From: an uncultured Clostridia bacterium
GTDB lineage: Bacteria > Bacillota > Clostridia > Oscillospirales > Ruminococcaceae
NCBI GenBank assembly: GCA_947632025.1
Contig: CANRNN010000001.1
Span: 353,897-417,896, forward strand
DNA length: 64,000 nucleotides
Reading direction: 5' to 3'
The position numbers and the translations under genes are program-made. Shown here piece after piece: positions 49,740 to 57,572 of this stretch (its first letter is position 1; the number at the start of each line of letters is the position of its first letter). The notes below the pieces were generated by a model, which saw only the letters and a list, made by a program, of their open reading frames with translations, had not been told where the DNA came from and did no database searches.

Positions 49740-50053
49740 TCTGCGAGCGAAGCTCGCGAATCGGGATTCCAAAGGGACTGGTCCCTTTGGCGGAGAGTCC
49801 GAGGGGCAGCGCCCCTCGTAACCACAGTGTTCTGTAATACATTTTAGGAGCGTATAAAAAGGAGAGCTGCAATGTAGTTCTCCTTAATATTTTCTGCTTG
49901 TAATTAAAAAGCGCCTGTCGGGAGAGGAGATTGCTTGCCATTTTTTCTTTATTTCTCCTTATAGGTCGTCACGTCACGGGGGCTCCGCCCCCCATTCCCC
50001 CGCCAAAGGGACCAGTCCCTTTGGAATCCCGATTCGCGAGCTTCGCTCGCAGA
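49740..50053. repeat. Family A repeat element, copy A4
   Basis: A 314-bp copy 40 nt after the GTPase-nuclease stop, flanked by A-rich and T-rich DNA. Here both outer stem-loops are of the CCAAAGGGACT/GGTCCCTTTGG type, while the inner parts follow the order of A2. This suggests exchange (gene conversion) between the two arms. Central hairpin GGAGAGCTGC with partner GTAGTTCTCC is weaker than in A1. Confidence 0.9.
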
Positions 50054-50078
50054 TTTTTTTATTTTTTATTTTCTCTGC

Positions 50079-50104
50079 TGCAACATTTTTTCCTTTCCCG
50101 TGTA
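50079..50104 (+). promoter_or_regulatory. Possible ECF-type promoter of the sigma gene
   Basis: TGCAAC (50079-50084) followed after 14 bp by CGTGTA (50099-50104). The TGMAAC/CGT pair is the form used by ECF sigma factors, so the gene might activate itself. The spacing is slightly short; tentative. Confidence 0.35.
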
Positions 50105-50162
50105 TATACTTACGAAAGACAAATTTACTGCGCGGCAAATCATTCTTTCCGGAGGTTTTAGC

Positions 50163-50711
50163 TTGGATACTAACCTTATCATCGCACTTAAATCTTCTGA
50201 CGGCGAATCCGCATTGTCCCGTATCGTCAGCCAATTCTCAGCATACGTCCGCACCGTTTTGCGTAATTTCTCAAACGGTTCACTCAATGCCGACGATTTG
50301 GACGAACTCTGCTCCGATGTGTTCTTTAATCTCTGGCTACATAGAGCCGACCTTAACGAAAATGTCGGGCTTAAACCTTATCTCTCAATTTCCGCTAAAA
50401 ATGCCGTCAAAAACCGCCTGAGAGCTAAAAAACCTCCGACCGAGGACGTAGACGAGCTGGACTTCCCTTCTGACCTGTCTATCGAAAAAACCGCAGAACT
50501 TAACGATATGATGCGTCAGCTTCAGATCGCTTTCCAAACCCTTTCAGACAGCGAACGTGAGTTGTTTTTAAGGTACTTCTTCTACGGCGAAAAAACCGCC
50601 GATATCGCCCGCGTTATGGGTCTGAACGAAAATACGGCAAGGTCAAAGCTTTCACGCGTCCGCGGCAAGCTTAAGGATTTTCTTATCAAAAGGGGGTATG
50701 ATCATGTTTGA
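50163..50711 (+). CDS. ECF-type RNA polymerase sigma factor
   Basis: A 182-residue sigma factor with regions 2 and 4 only. Region 2: LDELCSDVFFNLWLHR and LKPYLSISAKNAVKNRLR; region 4: LSDSERELFLRYFFYGEK followed by the HTH IARVMGLNENTARSKLSRVR. A TTG start at 50163 is chosen because GGAGG lies 7 nt upstream; the earlier ATG at 50100 has no site and overlaps the possible promoter. The stop overlaps the next gene, whose product looks like its anti-sigma partner. The signal sensed is unknown. Confidence 0.88.
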   Translation: MDTNLIIALKSSDGESALSRIVSQFSAYVRTVLRNFSNGSLNADDLDELCSDVFFNLWLHRADLNENVGLKPYLSISAKNAVKNRLRAKKPPTEDVDELDFPSDLSIEKTAELNDMMRQLQIAFQTLSDSERELFLRYFFYGEKTADIARVMGLNENTARSKLSRVRGKLKDFLIKRGYDHV

Positions 50712-51345
50712 CGAGCTTTTTGAAAAGTGCATTCCCGTAAACGAGGAAAAAACTTCGCCCGAATCCGATGAAAAAATACGGAAAATTCTCGCTGAAAAAA
50801 TCAATACTCCCCTGCAAATCAAGGAGGACAAACTTATGAAGCACATCAGTATTTCCAAAACCATTATCTCGGCAGCGGCTGTGGCAGCGCTCGGCGCACT
50901 CTCTATGGTCGGAGCGTCCGCAGACAATATTTCGGATATAACCTACAAATCGGCTGACGGAAAAGACCTCGGCGCTGTCGCTTATCAGTTCAGCTCCGAC
51001 AATGCCATAATCTCCGACGTCGGCACAGTCGACATCGGCGCAGGCACAATAACCATTGACGGCGAAACCCAGCCTATCTCCGTAAACAAATTAGTTGACG
51101 GCGTGGTAATAAATTACGTTGCCGACGGCACGGATCCGGGCAATACTGTTCTTCAGATAAACAGCGACGATGTCACCAACGTTACCACCAAGGGCATCGA
51201 ACTCGGAAGTATGAAGTATAACGAGGACGGTCTTGGCGGATACACGCTTACAAACGCCGACGGCGAAGTTATCAACGTAACCGTTAATGCTGACGGGAGT
51301 ACAGACATCAACGCCGAAATAAATTATTTATACTATGAATTCTAA
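50704..51345 (+). CDS. Probable anti-sigma factor with extracytoplasmic domain; possible second internal start
   Basis: A 213-residue protein overlapping the sigma gene by 8 nt. Residues 1-45 (MFDELFEKCIPVNEEK, then SDEKIRKILAEKI) form a soluble acidic helix pair like the N-terminus of single-span anti-sigma factors. A hydrophobic helix follows (about 50-70, ending VGASAD), then about 140 extracytoplasmic residues rich in Asp, Gly and Thr with beta-strand repeats. A perfect AAGGAGG 8 nt before an internal in-frame ATG (50836) would give a shorter product beginning MKHISISKTIIS with a normal signal peptide. So one gene may yield both a membrane regulator and a secreted protein. The role is inferred. 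Confidence 0.7.
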   Translation: MFDELFEKCIPVNEEKTSPESDEKIRKILAEKINTPLQIKEDKLMKHISISKTIISAAAVAALGALSMVGASADNISDITYKSADGKDLGAVAYQFSSDNAIISDVGTVDIGAGTITIDGETQPISVNKLVDGVVINYVADGTDPGNTVLQINSDDVTNVTTKGIELGSMKYNEDGLGGYTLTNADGEVINVTVNADGSTDINAEINYLYYEF

Positions 51346-51352
51346 TATGTCC

Positions 51353-51540
51353 TGCGGCAGCTGCCGCTGCGGGCGTTCGCTTCGCATCGTGACGAAAACT
51401 TATAATGCTACTGCGCGAGAAAATTGTAGATAAATTTTACTAAATTACAAAGGTCGACGAAACAGGTGTTCGCCGACCTCTCTTTTTATAATTTGAAAAT
51501 TGTCCGTAATTTTCTCGCGCAGCAATTTCAATCGCCCGCC
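51353..51540. repeat. Family B element (B7) with central terminator hairpin
   Basis: A reversed half-unit (GCGGCAGCTGCCGC, GCGTTCGCTTCGCATCGTGA, TACTGCGCGAGAAAATTG) and a diverged direct half-unit (TTGTCCGTAATTTTCTCGCG) flank the hairpin AGGTCGACGAA/TTCGCCGACCT (51451-51479) followed by CTCTTTTTAT. The hairpin would terminate the sigma/anti-sigma message. A CGCCCGCC/GGCGGGCG hairpin (51532-51553) and a family C fragment (51562-51590) follow before the glmS promoter. Confidence 0.85.
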
Positions 51541-51597
51541 CCTTTGGCGGGCGTTCTTTATAATCTAACCTCTTACTTCTAATCTCTACCCTCTATA

Positions 51598-51626
51598 TTG
51601 ACTTTTTTTGCTTTTAGTGCTATAAT
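51598..51626 (+). promoter_or_regulatory. Promoter of glmS
   Basis: TTGACT (51598-51603), 17-bp spacer, TATAAT (51621-51626). The leader is only about 47 nt, too short for a glmS ribozyme. Confidence 0.85.
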
Positions 51627-51679
51627 CTATTTATGGGGAATATATTTTGGAAGTAATTTAAACAGCAGGGGGTATTGTT

Positions 51680-53506
51680 ATGTGCGGAATAGTCGGATAT
51701 ATAGGCAGAAGGGACTGCTCTGACGTGCTTATGGACGGTCTGGAAAAGCTGGAGTACAGAGGTTACGACAGCGCGGGTATAGCCGTTTTCGAGAACGGCG
51801 AGATAAAAACCGTCAAAACACGAGGAAAACTAAAGGCAATGACCGAAAAACTTGCCCGCGACGGAAAACCACAGGGCTTCTGCGGAATAGGTCATACAAG
51901 GTGGGCTACTCACGGAGAGCCGTCCGACGTCAATTCTCACCCGCATTCCAACGGGCGGGTAACTATCGTTCACAACGGAATTATTGAAAATTATGCGCAG
52001 CTTAAGGAATTTCTGACGGAAAAGGGCTACGAGTTCAAAAGCCAGACCGACAGCGAGGTGGTGGCGTGCCTGCTCGACTATTATTATTCCGAAAGAAATC
52101 CGCTGCGCGCTATTATGGAAACCGTAAGGGAGCTTCACGGGAGCTTCGCGCTCGGAATCCTGTTCAAGGATTTTCCCGAAAAGGTGTACGCCGTGAGAAA
52201 AGGCTCTCCGCTTATCGTGGGAGTGGGCGAAAACGAGTATTTCATAGCGAGTGATATTCCCGCCTTTTTGAAATACACGAAAAAATACATAATCCTTGAT
52301 GACGACGAAATCCTGTGTATGGATACAAACGGGATAGAGTTTTTCGACGTTCACGGAATTCCGATAAAAAAAGAGATACAAACGGCAGAATGGGACGTTG
52401 AACAGGCGCAGAAATGCGGTTTCCCGCACTATATGCTGAAAGAAATTCACGAACAGCCGACGGTCGTGAGAAAAACGCTTGATATGCTTGTAAAGGACGG
52501 AGTTCCCGTATTTGATGAAATAGGGCTTACGGACAAAATGCTGCGCGGTTTTTCGAGAGTTTTCGTGGTAGCCTGCGGCACGGCAATGCACGCGGGAATT
52601 ATCGCAAGGTACGCTATTGAGAAGCTTGCCCGCGTTCCCGTGACGGTGGAAGTCGCGAGTGAATTCCGCTATATGGAGCCGATTGTCGGCGAAAACGACC
52701 TTGTTATAGTAGTTTCACAGTCGGGAGAAACCGCTGACACGAAGGCGGGACTGGAGCTTGCGAAATCGCGCGGTGCGAAAACTCTCGCAATCGTGAACGT
52801 GAAATATTCGGCGATAGCGCGGGAAGCGGATATGTGCATACACACGCCCGCGGGACCGGAAATTGCTGTTGCGAGTACGAAAGCGTATTCGGTTCAGGTT
52901 GCGGCGCTGTATCTTATAGCGTTCAGGTTTGCGTTTGCGCGAGGAATAATACTGGAGGACGAATTGAAGCGTCTGACGGCGCAGGCTTACCGCACTCCGG
53001 AAGCGATCGAGAAAATTCTCAGGAACAAGGACGAATGTCAGTTTATAGCGTCGCAGCTTGTGAACGTGGAAACTTTGTTTTTCATCGGGCGCGGGTTTGA
53101 TTATGCGCTGTCGCTTGAAGCGTCGCTGAAACTTAAGGAGATAACGTACATACATTCCGAAGCATATGCTGCGGGAGAATTGAAGCACGGGACGATTTCG
53201 CTTATAGAGGACAATGTTCCTGTAATTACGGTAGCGACGCAGCGCAACGTACTTCCGAAAACGGTATCGAACATGGAGGAAGTGAAGGCGCGGGGTGCGA
53301 AGATAATTGCGATATGCCGCAAGGGAACGGAATTTGCGGAGGACACGGTAGATTTAAGGCTGGATATTGACGCGGATATGGACGACATATTAGTGCCGTT
53401 GCCGACGGTATGTGCGTTACAGTTGATAGCGTATTATACGAGTGTATTGAGGGGGATAGATCCGGATAAGCCGAGGAATCTGGCGAAGAGCGTGACGACA
53501 GAGTAA
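51680..53506 (+). CDS. glmS: Glutamine-fructose-6-phosphate aminotransferase
   Basis: A 608-residue enzyme making glucosamine-6-phosphate, the entry to peptidoglycan amino sugars. N-terminal glutaminase with nucleophile Cys2 (MCGIVGYIGRRD), EYRGYDSAG and GHTRWATHG. Two SIS domains follow: VACGTAMHAGIIARYAIE with VVSQSGETADTKAG, and FIGRGFDYALSLEASLKLKE (given as FIGRGFDYALSLEAS). It ends with the conserved DKPRNLAKSVTTE. AGGGGG precedes the ATG. It stands alone between repeat B7 and repeat A5. Very confident. Confidence 0.98.
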   Translation: MCGIVGYIGRRDCSDVLMDGLEKLEYRGYDSAGIAVFENGEIKTVKTRGKLKAMTEKLARDGKPQGFCGIGHTRWATHGEPSDVNSHPHSNGRVTIVHNGIIENYAQLKEFLTEKGYEFKSQTDSEVVACLLDYYYSERNPLRAIMETVRELHGSFALGILFKDFPEKVYAVRKGSPLIVGVGENEYFIASDIPAFLKYTKKYIILDDDEILCMDTNGIEFFDVHGIPIKKEIQTAEWDVEQAQKCGFPHYMLKEIHEQPTVVRKTLDMLVKDGVPVFDEIGLTDKMLRGFSRVFVVACGTAMHAGIIARYAIEKLARVPVTVEVASEFRYMEPIVGENDLVIVVSQSGETADTKAGLELAKSRGAKTLAIVNVKYSAIAREADMCIHTPAGPEIAVASTKAYSVQVAALYLIAFRFAFARGIILEDELKRLTAQAYRTPEAIEKILRNKDECQFIASQLVNVETLFFIGRGFDYALSLEASLKLKEITYIHSEAYAAGELKHGTISLIEDNVPVITVATQRNVLPKTVSNMEEVKARGAKIIAICRKGTEFAEDTVDLRLDIDADMDDILVPLPTVCALQLIAYYTSVLRGIDPDKPRNLAKSVTTE

Positions 53507-53532
53507 AGAGGAAAAAGAAAAAAACAAAAAAA

Positions 53533-53845
53533 TCTGCGAGCGAAGCTCGCGAATTGGGATTCCAAAGGGACTGGTCCCTTTGGCGAGGAGTCCGAGGGGC
53601 AGCGCCCCTCGTAACACAGTGTTCTGCAATACATTTTAGGAGCATAGAAAAAGGAGAGCTACAGCATAGCTCTCCTTAATATTTTCTGCTTGTGAGTGAA
53701 AAGCGCCTGTCGGGAAAGGAGATTGCTTACCTTTTTCTCTTTATTTCTCCTTATAGGTCGTCACGTCACGGGGGCTCCGCCCCCCATTCCCTCGCCAAAG
53801 GGACCAGTCCCTTTGGAATCCCGATTCGCGAGCTTCGCTCGCAGA
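53533..53845. repeat. Family A repeat element, copy A5
   Basis: A 313-bp copy 26 nt after the glmS stop, oriented like A2 and A4. The central hairpin AGGAGAGCTA/TAGCTCTCCT is perfect and followed by TAATATTTTC. Its right end and the T-rich flank lead into the asnB promoter area, where TATAAT occurs at 53913-53918 without a good -35 box. Confidence 0.92.
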
Positions 53846-53940
53846 TTTTTTTATTTTTTCTTTTTTTTCTTTTTTGCTTTTTTGCTTTCTGCACCTTTTT
53901 CTTCCCGCCGCATATAATACCCCGAAAGGAGCGATTTTCT

Positions 53941-55764
53941 ATGTGCGGAATTGCAGGAGAAATTAACCTTAAACACAATATAGATCACGCCGTTTTGCGT
54001 AAAATGGCTCAATGCTTGATTCCCAGAGGTCCCGACGCAGAGGGCGAATTTATCGACCAAGCCGCTATGCTCGTACATCGCCGCCTCATCGTCATCGACC
54101 CCGAAAACGGTAAGCAGCCTATGTCATACGAAAATTTTACCCTCGTTTACAACGGCGAACTCTACAATACCGATGAAATAAGAAATAATCTTATAAAACG
54201 CGGTCATTCGTTTTCAGGTCACTCCGATACCGAGGTCGTGCTTAAAGCATTCGTCGAATTCGGCGAAAAATGCGTCGATATGTTCAACGGTATCTTCGCT
54301 TTCGCCGTATGGGATAAACACAAAAAACGCCTGTTTATGGCGCGTGACCGTATAGGCGTAAAACCACTGTTCTATGCGGAAATAAACGGCGGTCTGGTGT
54401 TTTCAAGTGAAATAAAAGCTCTGCTGAAACACCCCGAAATAAAGCCCGTTATCACCCGCGAGGGAGCAGCGCAGATAATGCTCATAGGTCCCGCAAAAGA
54501 AGTCGGAAGCGGCGTTTTCCGCGATATTCACGAAATACCTGCCGCGCATTTCGCGTGGTTCGACGAGAACGGACTTTCCGTCCGCGAATACTGGAAGCCT
54601 AAAGCCGCTCCGCATACCGAGGATCTCGAAACTACCGCCGCACATCTGCGCGAGCTTATCTACGACGCTGTAAAACGTCAGCTGGTGTCAGATGTGGGAA
54701 TTTGCACGTTTTTGTCGGGAGGACTGGACAGCTCCGTCATTTCCGCTATCGCTGCAAAGGAAATGTCAAAAAACGGCGAAACGCTCCATACGTTTTCCAT
54801 CGACTATAAGAATCAGCGTCAGAATTTCCACGCGACAGAATTCCAGCCCGACGAGGACGCGCCGTATGTTCAGGAAATGGCGGAATTTATACATTCCGAA
54901 CATATCAATGTCGAACTTGACACGCCCGCGCTTGCGGATGCGCTTGCCGATTCGACCAAAGCCCGCGACCTGCCGGGAATGGCGGACGTGGACAGCTCGC
55001 TGTATCTGTTCTGTCGGGAGATAAAAAAGCACTTTTCCGTGGCTGTTTCGGGAGAATGTGCCGACGAGATTTTTGGGGGCTATCCGTGGTATCACAAGCC
55101 CGAAGTGCTACATTACGACGGATTCCCGTGGGCTACGTCCGTACCGGAGCGCGGAGCGCTTATGAAAGAGCCGTTATCGCCTGCCGAATCGGAAGCTTTT
55201 GTTCGGAAAATATATGATAAATGCCTGTCCGATGTGGATTACTTAGGGTCGGACGACGCGGACGCACGCCGCACCCGCGAGATGTTTATGCTGAACCTGC
55301 GGTATTTTATGGCGACGCTGCTCGACCGCAAAGACCGCATGTCGATGGCTCACGGGCTTGAGGTAAGAGTGCCGTTCTGCGATTGCAGATTAGTGGAATA
55401 CGCCTACAATATCCCGCGGGAAATGCGGGACTTTCGCGACCGTGAAAAGGGTCTGGTGAGGTACGCCATGACGGGTATCCTGCCTGAGGACGTTCTCTGG
55501 CGCAAGAAAAGCCCGTACCCGAAAACGCACAATCCCGACTATAAGGAGCTTCTTGCGGAAAGATTGAGGAATCTGCTTAAAAGCTCCGACTGTCGGCTTG
55601 TGGAGATAGTAAACGCCGACAGGCTCCGTGAAATGCTTGACACTGACGGGCGTTCTTTCACGAAAAACTGGTACGGACAGCTTATGACCGTCCCGCAGAT
55701 CTACGCATATTTTTTGCAGATAGAAACATGGCTAAAAGAATATAACGTAAATATTATAAATTAA
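53941..55764 (+). CDS. asnB: Asparagine synthetase (glutamine-hydrolysing)
   Basis: A 607-residue class B asparagine synthetase. The Ntn glutaminase begins at Cys2 (MCGIAGEINL), with IPRGPDAEG, HRRLIVID and YNGELYN. The synthetase part has the PP-loop TFLSGGLDSSVISA and SGECADEIFGGYPW. MSMAHGLEVRVPFCD is the typical substrate-site stretch. It converts aspartate to asparagine using ATP and glutamine. AAAGGAG lies 9 nt before the ATG at 53941; the longer upstream reading is translated repeat A5. Family B DNA starts 4 nt after the stop. Confidence 0.95.
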   Translation: MCGIAGEINLKHNIDHAVLRKMAQCLIPRGPDAEGEFIDQAAMLVHRRLIVIDPENGKQPMSYENFTLVYNGELYNTDEIRNNLIKRGHSFSGHSDTEVVLKAFVEFGEKCVDMFNGIFAFAVWDKHKKRLFMARDRIGVKPLFYAEINGGLVFSSEIKALLKHPEIKPVITREGAAQIMLIGPAKEVGSGVFRDIHEIPAAHFAWFDENGLSVREYWKPKAAPHTEDLETTAAHLRELIYDAVKRQLVSDVGICTFLSGGLDSSVISAIAAKEMSKNGETLHTFSIDYKNQRQNFHATEFQPDEDAPYVQEMAEFIHSEHINVELDTPALADALADSTKARDLPGMADVDSSLYLFCREIKKHFSVAVSGECADEIFGGYPWYHKPEVLHYDGFPWATSVPERGALMKEPLSPAESEAFVRKIYDKCLSDVDYLGSDDADARRTREMFMLNLRYFMATLLDRKDRMSMAHGLEVRVPFCDCRLVEYAYNIPREMRDFRDREKGLVRYAMTGILPEDVLWRKKSPYPKTHNPDYKELLAERLRNLLKSSDCRLVEIVNADRLREMLDTDGRSFTKNWYGQLMTVPQIYAYFLQIETWLKEYNVNIIN

Positions 55765-55767
55765 AGC

Positions 55768-56165
55768 TGCGGCGGCGAATCGCTGCTGATAGTTCGCCTC
55801 GCACCGTGACAAAGACTTATAATGCTACTGCGCGAGAGCAGCGTACCGCTGCTGGAAGTACGCTTCTCGCCGTGACGAAAATCTATAACAGTATTGCGCG
55901 AGAAAATTTCAGATGATTTTCAAATAAAAAAATAAGAGGTCGACGAAAAATTGTTTCGCCGACCTTTCTCTGTGAAATTTATCTACAATATTCTCGCGCA
56001 ATTATCTTGTAAGTTTACGTCACGGCACGAAGCGAACGCCCGCGGCGGCAGCCGCCCGCCAATAATTATCACATCTGATAATTGTCCACAATATTCTCGC
56101 GCAATAGCATTATAAGTCTTTGTCACGGTGCGAGGCGAACTATCAGCGGCGATTCGCCGCCGCCG
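55768..56165. repeat. Large family B element (B8) between asnB and a lipoprotein gene
   Basis: Two reversed half-units (55770-55850, 55845-55915), the hairpin AGGTCGACGAA/TTCGCCGACCT near 55935-55964, then two direct half-units (55980-56060 and 56085-56165), the second with TTGTCCACA (56092-56100). It is nearly symmetric. Its right end, with GCGGCGATTCGCCGC, codes the C-terminus of the neighbouring lipoprotein. Confidence 0.9.
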
Positions 56166-57364
56166 CCGTAGTAGAGAAGATCGCAGAAGTTAGCTATCTG
56201 TGAGTTAGATGCCGGATCCAGACAGTATAACGGCAGAAAAGCCGTAGAATACCCCGATCTCTCCGCAGCATCAAAGACCGCCTTGTCGTCGGGAAGATAT
56301 ACTCCGCTGTTCAGGCGGCTCTCCTGCTCCGACACTATTCGGGAAAGATTGATAAATCCTGCCGCGCCTTTTATGTTCTTTGCGCGCTTTGGAACCAGAA
56401 AGCCCTCTGATTCGGTATAAAACTTGTCCGCTTCCGATTCACGCGGATAGGTGACTATTTTAAGGTCAAGCGACGAAAACTCTGCTCTCAGCGTGTAAAG
56501 CACGTCCGTCCCGACCGAGAAAAACGCACACTTCCCTGTCGACAGCGCGTCGAAAGCGGCTTGCGCCGTAGTGTCGGAAACGTAATAATTCTTGTTTACA
56601 AGCTCGGCGGCACTTATAAATTTCTCGTCGTCGGACGATATGAAAACCGACTCGTTCCCGTTCCTCATAACGATGGATTTTCCGTAGCCTGCAAGAATAT
56701 TTTCAAACACCTTCTCGCCGCCTATGCCGTTCGCTTTTTCGAGAACGGAAGAAAACGCCGCACGATTCCACACGCCCTTTTTGCGCAGCTCGTCGGGGTC
56801 GTCAAGTCCGAGAGCCTTAAAGCGGCTTTCGCTGTAGACCAGCACCTGCGGTGAAGAGATGACGGTAGTCGGGTAAAAAAGCCTGTTGCCGTCGGTTTCG
56901 AAGCTTTTGATGTAATCGGCGTAATCGTTCCACTGTGGCGCTGTTATATCAATATATTGCGTCAGGTCCTCGAAAACGTTCCTTGACGCGAGATACGGGA
57001 AAGCGTCGTCGGTTTTTTCGCACAGGTCGGGCGACAGGTCTGCGGACACAAGCTCGCACAGCTTGTCCGAGAAGCCGCTTTTGGTGGTTATCTGCTCGGT
57101 TATGACGCTTTCGCCGTCGGCGTAGGTCTTTTCGTAGAGCCTTGCGGCAGCCGAATCCTTTATGCTCTGAGTTCCGAGATAGGAGATATAGGGCGTATCG
57201 GGGGGAGTGACTTTATCCGAGGACAGCGTTCCGTCGTCGATATTTTCCCCGAAATACGAATATGACATATCCGATCCGGAGCCGCTGCTATCGGCAGGTT
57301 CGGACGAGCAGGCGCAGCACAGCGCAAGTGTTCCGAATATCAGCAGAATATGGCGCACTTTCAC
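56123..57364 (-). CDS. Solute-binding-like lipoprotein (sugar ABC type)
   Basis: A 413-residue secreted lipoprotein. Lipobox CCACSS in LLIFGTLALCCACSSEPADS, a Ser/Gly-rich linker, then a type I extracellular solute-binding fold: DLSPDLCEKTDDAFPYLASR, DLTQYIDITAPQWNDYADYI, and the C-terminal GAAGFINLSRIVSEQ. No ABC permease is next to it, so it may be an orphan receptor, possibly serving the divergent tubulin-like/transglutaminase pair. The GTG at 57364 has AAGGAGG 7 nt upstream. The last 14 residues (GGGGESPLIVRLAP) and the stop are encoded by repeat B8, so the natural C-terminus has been replaced or extended. Confidence 0.78.
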   Translation of the reverse strand: MKVRHILLIFGTLALCCACSSEPADSSGSGSDMSYSYFGENIDDGTLSSDKVTPPDTPYISYLGTQSIKDSAAARLYEKTYADGESVITEQITTKSGFSDKLCELVSADLSPDLCEKTDDAFPYLASRNVFEDLTQYIDITAPQWNDYADYIKSFETDGNRLFYPTTVISSPQVLVYSESRFKALGLDDPDELRKKGVWNRAAFSSVLEKANGIGGEKVFENILAGYGKSIVMRNGNESVFISSDDEKFISAAELVNKNYYVSDTTAQAAFDALSTGKCAFFSVGTDVLYTLRAEFSSLDLKIVTYPRESEADKFYTESEGFLVPKRAKNIKGAAGFINLSRIVSEQESRLNSGVYLPDDKAVFDAAERSGYSTAFLPLYCLDPASNSQIANFCDLLYYGGGGESPLIVRLAP

Positions 57365-57406
57365 GGTACTCCCTCCTTCCGAAAAAAACAAATAATACTC
57401 TACTAA

Positions 57407-57435
57407 AGTATAACATATTTTTTCTCACTTGTCAA
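57407..57435 (-). promoter_or_regulatory. Promoter of the lipoprotein gene
   Basis: On the minus strand TTGACA (57435-57430), 17-bp spacer, TATACT (57412-57407). Divergent from the promoter at 57497-57525, about 60 bp apart. Confidence 0.85.
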
Positions 57436-57496
57436 GCACCGTTCTCCAACGGCGGGATTTCGCTAATTATTTTGATTAGGTATTCTATAGAAATAC

Positions 57497-57525
57497 TTGA
57501 CAAGGGACGCGAAAAGTTGTATAAT
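57497..57525 (+). promoter_or_regulatory. Promoter of the tubulin-like/transglutaminase operon
   Basis: A perfect TTGACA (57497-57502), 17-bp spacer and a perfect TATAAT (57520-57525), about 40 nt before the start codon. Confidence 0.9.
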
Positions 57526-57572
57526 ATAACTAAAATGGAGTAGTAGGAGCTTTATCGGAAGGAGTGTTCTTG

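Noticed and set aside
51627..51679. glmS ribozyme before glmS
   Set aside because: The leader between promoter and ATG is only about 47 nt, far too short for the ribozyme.
53692..53940. In-frame upstream extension of asnB through repeat A5, and similar open frames in all family A copies
   Set aside because: The peptides (for example RSSRHGGSAPHS) are translations of hairpin DNA repeated at several loci, lack ribosome sites, and asnB must start at Cys2.
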